From assembly GCA_902779945.1 (NCBI GenBank), contig CACZDN010000016.1, positions 124,001 through 188,000 on the forward strand: a stretch of DNA of 64,000 nucleotides, written 5' to 3'. Both the position numbers and the translations under genes were made by a program. The DNA is from Oscillospiraceae bacterium (GTDB taxonomy: Bacteria > Bacillota > Clostridia > Oscillospirales > Oscillospiraceae). Positions 55,902-63,858 of the stretch are shown one piece after another (the stretch's first letter is position 1; each line of letters opens with the position of its first letter). A model generated the notes under the pieces. It did no database searches and was not told the DNA's origin. It worked only from the letters and a program-made list of their open reading frames with translations.

Positions 55902-56974
55902 GTATCCGCCGCCTCCTTCTTGTCTTTCCTGCTGAACTTCGCGCGCAGCTCTTCGCGATAGGTCTTGAGGACCGGGTTGTTGGTGGCGAGCATCACGACG
56001 ATCAGCACGATCGCGTAGATCAGCATACGGTAATTGGCAAAGCCGCGCAGTGCCTCGGGCAGGATGTAAAGGACCACCGTGGCGATGATGGAGCCCCAGA
56101 TGTTGCCGAGGCCGCCGAGCACCACGAAGACCAGCACCAGGATCGAGGTGTTGAAGTCAAACTTCGTCGCGGCGAGGTTGGAGTAGTTCAGGCCGAAGAG
56201 CGCGCCCGCCGCCCCCGCGAGAGCCGCGCTGGTCACGAAGGCCATCATCTTGTAGCGGGTGACGTTGATGCCCACGGATTCGGCCGCGATGCGGTTGTCA
56301 CGCACGGCCATGATCGCGCGGCCCTGGCGGCTGCGGATCAGGTTCTGCACGATGACGAGGGCGATCATCACGAGGATGAAGCCCGCCGTGAAGCTCGCGA
56401 TGGTCTTGGTGCCGGTGGCGCCCTGCGCGCCCTTGATGATGACGCGCCCGCCCTCGAGGAGCTTGAGGTCGTTTGCGGTCTTGCTGCCGCTGACGTTGAA
56501 GATGATGTGCAGGCCCTCGGAGTCCACGCCCACCAGAAGGCAGGTGATGAGCTCCTTGATGATCTCACCGAAGGCAAGCGTCACGATGGCGAGATAGTCG
56601 CCGGTCAGACGCAGGACCGGGATGCCGATGAGAAAGCCGATCACGGCAGCGAAGAACGCCCCCACGATCATGGCAAGCGTCAGGCGCAGCCAGACGCTGG
56701 GGATGACGTTCATGAGGCTCATCGCGGTGATGACGCCGGTGAAGGCGCCGACGCTCATGAAGCCCGCGTGGCCCAGCGACAGGTCGCCGAGGATGCCGAC
56801 CGTCAGGTTGAGGGATACGGCCATGACGATGTAGCAGCAGATCGGCACCAGCAGGCCGGACTGGGAGCGGTTGAGGCTGCCGTTGCTCTTGAGCACGGAG
56901 ACCACGATGAAGGCGAGGATGACGGCGGCGTAGGTGATGAGATCGCTGCGCGCGCCCTTGGAAAGCTTTTTCAT
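55898..56974 (-). CDS. livM: Branched-chain amino-acid-type ABC transporter permease LivM
   Basis: 358-residue BPD_transp_2 permease with about ten hydrophobic segments. The conserved LSLGHAGFMSVGAFTGVI and TGDYLAIVTLAFGEII, and VLGGLGNIWGSIIATVVL, mark it as LivM. ATG 56974 is chosen because GAGGAGG lies 8 nt upstream; the GTG at 56983 falls inside this ribosome site. It follows livH after a 13-bp gap. Confidence 0.93.
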
Positions 56975-56987
56975 GCCTGGCACCTCC

Positions 56988-57866
56988 TCAGACCTTTTCC
57001 TGCGTGTATTTGCCCAGCAGGCCCGCCGGACGCACCAGCAGGACGATGATGAGCACCGCGAAGACGATGGAGTTGGAAAGCTGCGTGGAGATATAGGCCC
57101 GCGCCAGCGCCTCGATCACGCCCAGCAGGATGCCGCCGAGGAACGCGCCGGGGATAGAGCCGATGCCGCCGAACACCGCGGCCGTGAAGGCCTTGATGCC
57201 GGGCATGGAGCCGGTGGTGGGCATGAGCGCCGGGGAGAAGGAGCACAGCAGCGCCCCCGCGATCGCCGCCAGGGCCGAACCGATGGCGAAGGTGAGGGAG
57301 ATGGTGCGGTTGACGTTGATGCCCATGAGCTGGGCCGCGCCCTTGTCCTCCGAGCAGGCGCGCATGGCCTTGCCCATTTTCGTCCGCCCGGTGAAGAGCG
57401 TGAGGGCGACCATGATGACGATGCAGCAGGCGACGGTCAGCAGCGATATGTAGGAGATGGAGAGCTGCCCGTCAAAGAGCTGCAGGGTCCCGCTGACCAC
57501 GGGGGTGTAGGCCTTGGGGTTCGCGCCCCAGATCAGCAGGGCGGAGTTCTGGAGCAGATAGCTGACGCCGATGGCCGTGATGAGCACCGCCAGACTGGGC
57601 GCGGATCTCAGCGGGCGGTAGGCCAGCGCCTCGATCACGATGCCGAGTACGGTGCAGACCGCCATCGCGATCAGCACGGACACCAGCGGCGGCACGCCCA
57701 GATTCTTGGCGGCGAGGAAGGACACATAGCCGCCGATCATGATGACGTCGCCGTGGGCGAAGTTCAGCATCTTGGCGATGCCGTACACCATGGTATAGCC
57801 CAGGGCGATGATGGCGTAGATACTGCCCAGGCTGATACCGCTGACCAGGTAGGCCAGGAATTTCAT
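56988..57866 (-). CDS. livH: Branched-chain amino-acid-type ABC transporter permease LivH
   Basis: 292-residue permease. The start MKFLAYLVSGISLGSIYAIIALGYTMVYG and LNFAHGDVIMIGGYVSFLAAK are LivH hallmarks, and AAVFGGIGSIPGAFLGGILLG lies near the C terminus. ATG 57866 has GAGAGGTGC upstream; the 29-codon longer frame translates the intergenic repeat and is rejected. Confidence 0.93.
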   Translation of the reverse strand: MKFLAYLVSGISLGSIYAIIALGYTMVYGIAKMLNFAHGDVIMIGGYVSFLAAKNLGVPPLVSVLIAMAVCTVLGIVIEALAYRPLRSAPSLAVLITAIGVSYLLQNSALLIWGANPKAYTPVVSGTLQLFDGQLSISYISLLTVACCIVIMVALTLFTGRTKMGKAMRACSEDKGAAQLMGINVNRTISLTFAIGSALAAIAGALLCSFSPALMPTTGSMPGIKAFTAAVFGGIGSIPGAFLGGILLGVIEALARAYISTQLSNSIVFAVLIIVLLVRPAGLLGKYTQEKV

Positions 57867-57917
57867 AGGATGCACCTCTCTTGTCTGATTCGATAAAGAA
57901 GTGAGCTTCTCTATCGA

Positions 57918-57972
57918 GGACTCGCGCTTATCGCACGCGGCTTCCGGGGACAAGCCGTGTTTGGTCGGCGCG
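57918..57972 (-). repeat. Intergenic repeat family 3, copy 2
   Basis: GGACTCGCGCTTATCGCACGC ... GGTCGGCGCG; reverse complement of most of 25083-25137. Confidence 0.7.
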
Positions 57973-58064
57973 ATTTTGAAAGCATTGCGTCATTGTTTTG
58001 CTTCAAAAAGCAGCGCGAAACGTCAATTTTTGCGTTCCTTTGCGAGGCAAAAAAATACGGCTTT

Positions 58065-58094
58065 GGCTGCCGGGGGAATGATCCCCCGGCAGCC
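58065..58094 (-). terminator. Terminator/attenuator after livK
   Basis: GGCTGCCGGGGGA / TCCCCCGGCAGCC, perfect 13-bp stem with ATGA loop; on the minus strand a TATTTTTTT tract follows 10 nt later. Confidence 0.75.
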
Positions 58095-58127
58095 GGGATA
58101 TCAATTGCGTGTTTTGATTAAATCAGA

Positions 58128-59270
58128 TCAGAACTCGGGAGTGACGTATACGCCGTCCTTGATGACGACGGCCATCGGGGCCTTGGAGACCTCGCCGGAG
58201 GCGGACCAGGTCATCCCGCTGCCGGTCACGCCGTCGACGGAGATGGTGGGCATGACCTCGATCAGGGCCTCGCAGATGGCGTCGGCGCTCATGTCGGGCG
58301 TGCAGCCGGCGGCCTGGAGAGCGGCCTTGAGGATGTAGGCGGCGTCGTAGCCGTCAGCAGCGAACTGGTTGGGGATCTCGCCGAAGCGGCTCTGATACTC
58401 GGCGACGAAGGCCTGGGTGCGGGCGTCCTCAGCGTCGGCGGAGAACGGGGTCAGGAGGAACACGCCCTCGGCGAGCTTGGTGTCGAAGCCCTCGACGGTC
58501 AGGATGCCGTCCATGCCGTCAACGCCGAAGAACTTGGGCGCGTAGCCCATGGCGTTGGCCTGCTGGAGGATGACGGAGGCGGGGGTGTAGTAGATGGGCA
58601 GGAAGATCAGGTCAGCGCCCGCGCCCTGGGCGGCGGTGAGCTGAACGTTGAAGTCGGTGGAGGTGCTGTCGGTGAAGGTGCCCTCGTAGACGACCTCGAC
58701 GCCCTTGGCGGCGGCCTCGGTCACGAAGGTGTCGCGGATGCCCTGGGAGTAGGCGTCATCGTTGCGGTAGATCACGGCGACCTTGGCGCCGGGGAAGTTG
58801 GCGGCAAAGTAGTCGGCGGAGGCGACGCCCTGGTTGGGGTCGGTGAAGCAGACCTGGAAGGCGTTGTCCTTGTCGGCGATCAGGTCGACGGAGGAGCCGG
58901 ACGGGGTCAGCATGAACAGGCGCTCGTCAAAGGCCTGGGCCGCGACGGTGATGCCGGAGCCGGAGGTGACGGTGCCGGCCATGACCTGCATACCCCAGTC
59001 CATCAGGGTGTTGTAGGCGTTGATGGCCTTGTCGCCGGAGTCGGCCTCGTCGTCCTGGGACATGAACTCAAACTGGAAGCCGTCGTCCATGGCGTTGATC
59101 TCATCGACGGCGATCTGGATGCCGTTCATGACGGAGATGCCGTAAATGGCGGCGCCGCCGGTCAGAGGGCCGCTGGAGCCGAGCTTGAACGCGCCGTCGG
59201 CAAAGGCGGACGGAGCAGCCAGCGCAAAGACCATGGTCAGTGCGAGGATGAGTACAAGTGCTTTCTTCAT
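58128..59270 (-). CDS. livK: Branched-chain amino-acid-type substrate-binding protein LivK
   Basis: 380-residue binding protein of the Peripla_BP_6 family. MKKALVLILALTMVFALAAPSAFA is a signal peptide with AFA-DG cleavage and no lipobox cysteine. The mature part begins FKLGSSGPLTGGAAIYGISVMNGIQIAVDEINA, the family opening. Ligands could be branched-chain amino acids or another small amide. ATG 59270 is the natural start; AAAAGGAGAAACC precedes it. livHMGF follow on the same strand. Confidence 0.92.
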   Translation of the reverse strand: MKKALVLILALTMVFALAAPSAFADGAFKLGSSGPLTGGAAIYGISVMNGIQIAVDEINAMDDGFQFEFMSQDDEADSGDKAINAYNTLMDWGMQVMAGTVTSGSGITVAAQAFDERLFMLTPSGSSVDLIADKDNAFQVCFTDPNQGVASADYFAANFPGAKVAVIYRNDDAYSQGIRDTFVTEAAAKGVEVVYEGTFTDSTSTDFNVQLTAAQGAGADLIFLPIYYTPASVILQQANAMGYAPKFFGVDGMDGILTVEGFDTKLAEGVFLLTPFSADAEDARTQAFVAEYQSRFGEIPNQFAADGYDAAYILKAALQAAGCTPDMSADAICEALIEVMPTISVDGVTGSGMTWSASGEVSKAPMAVVIKDGVYVTPEF

Positions 59271-59319
59271 AGTGGTTTCTCCTTTTCTGAAAAATTTTGG
59301 ATTGCGTGATAACTTATAC

Positions 59320-59351
59320 AAAAATCGGCCCCGACCAAAACGGTCGAGGCC
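59320..59351 (-). terminator. Terminator between the small membrane-protein gene and livK
   Basis: GGCCCCGACC / GGTCGAGGCC with AAAAC loop; followed on the minus strand by GATTTTTGT. Confidence 0.75.
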
Positions 59352-59361
59352 AATCTGTGTA

Positions 59362-59625
59362 TCAGATTGAGGCCGCGAGGGGTTTTGATCGTCTCACAGG
59401 CGGGGTGCGAATCCATACGCGCAGAAGCAGGACGCCCGCCGATACGCAGGCAAGAATGCCGCCGGGAAGCAGGGAAACATCCCCGGAAACAAAAATTGAC
59501 ACTGCAATCACAGTGTCAACCAGCAGGAGCAGGGCGGCGTAAAAAGCAGCGCAGGCGCAAGCGGACTCAAACGCCTGATCGCTTGAGCCGTTGGTGTTGG
59601 AACGATTGCAGAAACGTCCGAACAT
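59362..59625 (-). CDS. Small hypothetical membrane protein (87 aa)
   Basis: Unrecognised protein with two hydrophobic segments, about residues 24-45 (CAAFYAALLLLVDTVIAVSIF) and 50-70 (SLLPGGILACVSAGVLLLRVW), a Cys/Ser-rich N terminus and a basic C terminus (RTPPVRRSKP). It is supported by a consensus promoter, an AGGGAGGGGG ribosome site 7 nt before ATG 59625 and a terminator just after its stop. It lies upstream of livK but the terminator separates the two. Function unknown. Confidence 0.65.
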   Translation of the reverse strand: MFGRFCNRSNTNGSSDQAFESACACAAFYAALLLLVDTVIAVSIFVSGDVSLLPGGILACVSAGVLLLRVWIRTPPVRRSKPLAASI

Positions 59626-59655
59626 CGCCGCGTCCCCCTCCCTGAAAGTGCCTAC

Positions 59656-59684
59656 ACTTTAGCACGGCAAATCGAGGCTGTCAA
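59656..59684 (-). promoter_or_regulatory. Promoter of the small membrane-protein gene
   Basis: Minus-strand TTGACA (59684-59679), 17-bp spacer, TAAAGT (59661-59656). Confidence 0.7.
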
Positions 59685-59776
59685 GGCGCGAAAGTCAATT
59701 TTTATCAATCCTCCAACTTTTTTGCACGAGGCGGGAAATGCTTGTGAAAAATGACAGGAAAACTGCGCCGCGCCTC

Positions 59777-59805
59777 TTGTGCTTATCCCGCGGATATGGT
59801 AAACT
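59777..59805 (+). promoter_or_regulatory. Candidate promoter of egsA
   Basis: TTGTGC (59777-59782), 17-bp spacer, TAAACT (59800-59805). Confidence 0.5.
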
Positions 59806-59975
59806 GTAGCCAGAATTTCCATAAAATACGCGGCCGTTCAGTCTCTTTCATGCTGTGGCACGAAGCGGCGAAGCTGTTGTCCGACCCGCAGGGCTTTCAG
59901 AAAAGCGCCTTCGTCCGCGCGCAGGATGACGCGGAGCCCGACGCCCGCAAAAATTCGATTCGGAGGTAATGCCCT

Positions 59976-61214
59976 ATGATCATGGACTGCGAGAAATACA
60001 CCGGCAAATGCGTCTGCGGACGCGAGCATACCCTGGAGACCCGCAAGGTCGTCGTTGCCGAGAAGGCGCTGGATCAATTCGAGGACTACATGCAGGAGCT
60101 TGGCCTGACCGGCCGCCGCACCGTCGTCTACGATGAGATCACCTGGAAGCTCACCGAGGGCAAACACGTCAAAGCCGACCAGAACATCGTGCTCGACCCC
60201 AAGGGCCTGCGCGCCGAGGACGTGCTCATCGAGAACATGATGAAGGACCTGGACAGGCCCGAGGTCATCGTGGCCGTCGGCGCGGGCACGCTCATGGACT
60301 TCGGCCGCTACCCGGCCTACAAGCTCGGCATCCCCTTTGTCGCGATCCCGACGCTCGCCTCCTCCGACGGCTTCACCGCGAACATCTGCTCCGCCATCAT
60401 CGACGGACAGAAGAAGTCCACCCCGATGTGCGCCCCCGTGCTGGTGGTCGCGGATCTGGACATCATCAGCGGCGCGCCCATGCGCCTCGTCTCCAGCGGC
60501 ATCAACGACATTCTGTCCAAGTACATCTCCCTCACCGACTGGCGCATCTCCCACCTGGTGGACGGCGAGTACTACTGCCCCATGGTGGCCGACCTGGCCG
60601 AGCACGCCCTCAAGCTCATGCGCGGCGCGGCGGACAAGCTCGCCGCCACCGGCGTCGTCGATCACGAGGCCATGACCATGGCCCAGATGGAGAGCGGCCT
60701 GACCATGCAGCTTCTCAACCACTCCCGCGCGGCCTCCGGCGCGGAGCACCTGATGGCCCATCTCGTGGAGATGAAGCCTCCGCGCTTCGAGAATGCCGAG
60801 GGCATCCACGGCGAGTGCGTGGGCGTCGGCACCTTCCAGTGCATCAAGGAGTACCACCGTCTGGCCGGCATGAAGCCCAGCGCCAGGCCCTTCACCCCGC
60901 TGACGAAGGAGTGGATCGTTGAGAAGTTCGGCGAGCGCCTGGCTCCCGGCATCATCAGGGAGAACGAGCACGACGTGCTCGGCACCTTCGACTCTCAGAA
61001 TATCGTAGACCACTGGGACGAGATCAAGGCCATGCTGGACGCGCTGCCCTCCGTCGAGGAGATGGAGAAGCTCTATTCCGCCTGCGGCTGCAAATACCTG
61101 CCCGAGCATATCGGCATCGACCCCTCCCTCGCCGACGAGATGCTGGACATCTCCGCCGCCATCCGCAACCGCAACACCCTCGTCAGAATGAAGAGAGTGC
61201 TGGACTTCGCGTAA
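59976..61214 (+). CDS. egsA: sn-Glycerol-1-phosphate dehydrogenase (AraM/EgsA type)
   Basis: 412-residue NAD(P)-dependent enzyme of the iron-containing alcohol dehydrogenase fold that reduces DHAP to glycerol-1-phosphate. The nucleotide-binding motif VGAGTLMDFGRYPA lies at about 97-110, with PTLASSDGF following. Metal ligands are expected in GINDILSKY (Asp), SGAEHLMAH (His) and GIHGECVG (His). Length is close to the family's (about 390-400). GGAGG lies 9 nt before ATG 59976. In Bacillus, AraM makes G1P for an unusual ether lipid precursor; no pcrB is in the window. A perfect-stem terminator follows. Confidence 0.88.
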   Translation: MIMDCEKYTGKCVCGREHTLETRKVVVAEKALDQFEDYMQELGLTGRRTVVYDEITWKLTEGKHVKADQNIVLDPKGLRAEDVLIENMMKDLDRPEVIVAVGAGTLMDFGRYPAYKLGIPFVAIPTLASSDGFTANICSAIIDGQKKSTPMCAPVLVVADLDIISGAPMRLVSSGINDILSKYISLTDWRISHLVDGEYYCPMVADLAEHALKLMRGAADKLAATGVVDHEAMTMAQMESGLTMQLLNHSRAASGAEHLMAHLVEMKPPRFENAEGIHGECVGVGTFQCIKEYHRLAGMKPSARPFTPLTKEWIVEKFGERLAPGIIRENEHDVLGTFDSQNIVDHWDEIKAMLDALPSVEEMEKLYSACGCKYLPEHIGIDPSLADEMLDISAAIRNRNTLVRMKRVLDFA

Positions 61215-61234
61215 AGCCCATACAAATCCGACGA

Positions 61235-61262
61235 CACCGCAGGGGCCGGCGCCCCTGCGGTG
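61235..61262 (+). terminator. Terminator after egsA
   Basis: CACCGCAGGGGC / GCCCCTGCGGTG, 12-bp stem with CGGC loop, followed by CTGTCTTG. Confidence 0.75.
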
Positions 61263-61342
61263 CTGTCTTGATCGTAATACTCTTCTCCAATAAGGCGCTG
61301 TGAAAGATTTCCGAGGCGGATTTGTGTCAGGCAAGGCAGCGC

Positions 61343-61371
61343 CCGCAGGGAATACTTTGTGTATTGCCAAG
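61343..61371 (-). repeat. Core remnant of the dispersed repeat (copy G)
   Basis: GCAGGGAATACTTTGTGTAT and TGCCAAG match only the central part of the family; no inverted ends. Very diverged. Confidence 0.45.
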
Positions 61372-61419
61372 GGTTCACACATATTGAAAGGTCCTTCGCT
61401 TGCGTTCAGGATGACAAAT

Positions 61420-61464
61420 AAGCGTACGGCGGCTCCGCAGTTTTTGCGAATTCGCCGTACGCTT
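61420..61464 (-). terminator. Terminator hairpin after the pyridoxal kinase gene
   Basis: AAGCGTACGGCG (61420-61431) / CGCCGTACGCTT (61453-61464); on the minus strand ATTTGT follows. Confidence 0.65.
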
Positions 61465-61496
61465 TGCCTTGCTTTGCGCAATGCCGCGCGGGCCGC

Positions 61497-62324
61497 TTAT
61501 CTCTTCATGCGCTCGAGGAGATACGGCACGGCCTGCTCGAAGTTGACGCCGTACCAGCTGTGGTTCTCCTCCTGCAGGGTCAGGCGGATGCACTCGACCG
61601 TGTAGTCCGCGGCAAGGGCCAGGGCGTCGGGGATGGACATGCCGTTGACCAGCGCGCCCACCGCGGCCGAGGAGTAGATGTCCCCCGTGCCGTGGAAGCT
61701 CACGGGCAGGTGCTCGGTGTAATACTCGGAGAAAACGCCGTCGCCGCTCAGGGACACGACGCCGAGACGGCCCTCCTCAAAGCTCACCCCGGTGAGGGCG
61801 GCGTTCTTCGCCCCGCGGGCAAGAAGACCCTCCAAAAGCTCCGTGATATAACCCCGGTCGTAGTCCTCGCGGTACTCCTTCCCCAGCAGGAAGCAGGCCT
61901 CCGTCAGGTTCGGCAGCACGAGATCCGCGCCCTCCAGCAGCTCCGCCATCTTGCCCGGAAAGTCCGGCCCGAAGCCCGCGTAGAGCCTGCCGTTGTCCGC
62001 CATGGCCGGGTCCACGATGATCTTTGCGCCCTCGCCGAAGTCGCGGAAGTAGCGCTTGACGATGTCCACCTGGCGGAAGGAGCCCAGATAGCCCGTGTAG
62101 ATCGCGTCGAAGCGGAAGCCCTGCTGCTTCCAGTGCTCCGCGATCGGCTCCATCTCATCGGTCAGGTCGTGAAAGGTCCAGCCCTGAAACTGCGTGTGCG
62201 TGGACAGCACCGCCGTCGGCACCACCGCGCACTCGACGCCCATGGCCGAGATGATCGGCAGCGCCACCGTAAGCGAGCACTTGCCGAGAGCCGAAATATC
62301 CTGAATGCTGACGATTTTTTTCAT
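61497..62324 (-). CDS. Pyridoxal/pyridoxamine kinase (PdxY/PdxK type)
   Basis: 275-residue ribokinase-fold kinase of the B6 salvage pathway, phosphorylating pyridoxal, pyridoxamine or pyridoxine. The N-terminal SIQDISALGKCSLTVALPII corresponds to the substrate loop, STHTQFQGWTF is the lid region, and HGTGDIYSSAAVGAL holds the anion hole and catalytic Asp (about 217). ATG 62324 follows AGAGGTGAG; the GTG at 62333 overlaps that site. It is divergent from a MocR-type regulator, the arrangement known for B6 regulation by PdxR-type proteins. Confidence 0.9.
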   Translation of the reverse strand: MKKIVSIQDISALGKCSLTVALPIISAMGVECAVVPTAVLSTHTQFQGWTFHDLTDEMEPIAEHWKQQGFRFDAIYTGYLGSFRQVDIVKRYFRDFGEGAKIIVDPAMADNGRLYAGFGPDFPGKMAELLEGADLVLPNLTEACFLLGKEYREDYDRGYITELLEGLLARGAKNAALTGVSFEEGRLGVVSLSGDGVFSEYYTEHLPVSFHGTGDIYSSAAVGALVNGMSIPDALALAADYTVECIRLTLQEENHSWYGVNFEQAVPYLLERMKR

Positions 62325-62415
62325 GGCACTCACCTCTTGACATTGGATGCCCCGGATTATACACTGGTACTGGTATGATGTACAGGCCCAGTTTTATGCT
62401 TTTTTATAAGACCAG

Positions 62416-63483
62416 ATGAATTACACGATCGACAAAAACAGTCCCACCCCGGCTTATATGCAGCTCTACGCCCAGCTCCGGGCGGACATCCTCTCCGGCG
62501 CGCTGCCCTGTGGGGCGAAGCTGCCCTCCAAGCGCACGCTCAGCGGGGAGCTCGGCGTCAGCCTTGTCACGGTGGAGCACGCCTGCGCCCTGCTGGCGGA
62601 CGAGGGCTATATCGAGGCGCGCCAGCGCAGCGGCTTCTACGCCGCCTTCGGCGGCGCGCCGCGCAGGGAGGAGCCGCTGCCGCCCCTGCCCGCGGAGCCG
62701 GCCCCTCTCGCGGCGCCGGAGGACTTCCCCTTCTCGGTCCTCGCGAAGACCATGCGCCGCGTGCTCACGGACTACGACCGGCGCATCCTACAGCGCTCGC
62801 CCGGCAGCGGCACGCCGGAGGTCCGCGCGGCGATCGCGGCCTATATCGCCCGCACCCGCGGCCTCACGGTCGAGCCCTCGCGCATCGTCGTCGGCGCGGG
62901 GGCGGAATACCTCTACGCGCTCATCGCCCAGCTCTTCGGCCGCGGGACGCGCTTTGCTCTCGAGGACCCGTGCTACGCCCGCATCCGCCAGGTATACGAG
63001 GCCAACGGCGCGCTCTGCGAGGGGCTCGCCATGGGGCCGGACGGCGTCGTCTCCCGCGCGCTGGAGGGCTGCACGGCCTCGGTCCTGCATGTGACCCCCT
63101 TTCACAGCTACCCCAGTGCGGTCACCGCCTCCGCCGGCAAGCGGCACGAATACGCCGCCTGGGCCAGGGCGCGGGACAGCTTCATCGTCGAGGACGACTA
63201 CGACGCGGAGCTCGCCTCCGTGACGAGGCACATCGAGACGATCTGCTCCCTCGCACCGGAGCGGGTGCTGTACCTGAACACCTTCTCCCGCAGCTTTGCC
63301 CCCTCGATGCGCACGGCCTACCTCGTCCTGCCGGAGGCCCTGGTCGAGCGCTTTCACGAGCGGCTGGGCTTCTACTCCTGCACGGTCCCGGTCTTCGAGC
63401 AGTACGTCCTCGCGGAATTTCTGAACGCCGGCGAGCTGGAGCGCTACATCAACCGCCGCCGAAGAAAGCTGAGACAGGCTTAA
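62416..63483 (+). CDS. MocR-type (GntR-aminotransferase) regulator, apparently degenerate
   Basis: 355-residue protein with an N-terminal GntR helix-turn-helix (about 8-75: LPSKRTLSGELGVSLVTVEHA) and a type I aminotransferase-like domain from about 95. MocR proteins usually have 440-480 residues. Here the frame ends at NRRRRKLRQA, where the C-terminal subdomain normally starts. The PLP-anchoring lysine in the TFSKS motif is arginine 292 (YLNTFSRSFAPSMR). IVEDDYDAEL and TPFHSYPSA are still recognisable. It could be a pseudogene or a regulator that no longer binds PLP covalently. Repeat copy F begins 57 bp after the stop. Confidence 0.8.
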   Translation: MNYTIDKNSPTPAYMQLYAQLRADILSGALPCGAKLPSKRTLSGELGVSLVTVEHACALLADEGYIEARQRSGFYAAFGGAPRREEPLPPLPAEPAPLAAPEDFPFSVLAKTMRRVLTDYDRRILQRSPGSGTPEVRAAIAAYIARTRGLTVEPSRIVVGAGAEYLYALIAQLFGRGTRFALEDPCYARIRQVYEANGALCEGLAMGPDGVVSRALEGCTASVLHVTPFHSYPSAVTASAGKRHEYAAWARARDSFIVEDDYDAELASVTRHIETICSLAPERVLYLNTFSRSFAPSMRTAYLVLPEALVERFHERLGFYSCTVPVFEQYVLAEFLNAGELERYINRRRRKLRQA

Positions 63484-63539
63484 CCCATCGGGCGCGTTGA
63501 TGCCTTTTGCCGCCGGTGGCGGCGTTGCTTTTCCGTTAT

Positions 63540-63697
63540 GGCAACACCGCATAATTCGGCGAGAGCAAATTCCGAGAAAAATTGGGTTCTGACGAAGGCA
63601 TTTTTTCCAGGAACACTTTGTGTATTGCAAGAAAAAGGCTCGAAGTCAGGGCGCAATTTTTCCGGGAGGCGCCGATGGCGGATTGTGCGGTGTTGCC
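63540..63697 (-). repeat. Dispersed inverted-end repeat, copy F (full length)
   Basis: 158 bp with both ends (GGCAACACCGCATAATTCGG, GGATTGTGCGGTGTTGCC). Reverse orientation; it abuts a recombinase remnant. Confidence 0.85.
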
Positions 63698-63813
63698 TTA
63701 ACAAAATGCCGGAGTTTGTTGAGCTGTTTTTCATAATTATGTACTGTCAGCTCCGACAGCTCCCGAACCTTGCAATCAAAGAGAAATTCGTGGATTAGTT
63801 CGTATAAGTTCAA
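63698..63813 (-). pseudogene. N-terminal remnant of a tyrosine recombinase
   Basis: The minus strand reads LNLYELIHEFLFDCKVRELS and ELTVHNYEKQLNKLRHFV, which resembles the SAM-like N-terminal domain of Xer/phage integrases. No good start codon is seen (TTG 63813 follows a terminator) and the frame runs into repeat copy F right after RHFVK. It is a fragment, not a working gene. Confidence 0.5.
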
Positions 63814-63858
63814 AAAATGCCCCTTTCCGCTTGAAACTTTTCAGGCGGAAAAGGGCAT
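63812..63858 (-). terminator. Minus-strand terminator at the right edge
   Basis: TGCCCCTTTCCGC / GGCGGAAAAGGGCA stem; on the minus strand TTTTTT follows. It would end a gene beyond the window. Confidence 0.65.

Larger units (their letters stand above)
57867..58127. other. Intergenic region between livK and livH
   Basis: 261 bp with repeat family 3 copy 2 (57918-57972) and a strong terminator-like hairpin (58065-58094). No gene. Confidence 0.75.
59626..59975. other. Divergent promoter region between the small membrane protein and egsA
   Basis: 350 bp with promoters at 59656-59684 (minus) and 59777-59805 (plus); about 150 bp of egsA leader has no feature I can name. Confidence 0.65.
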
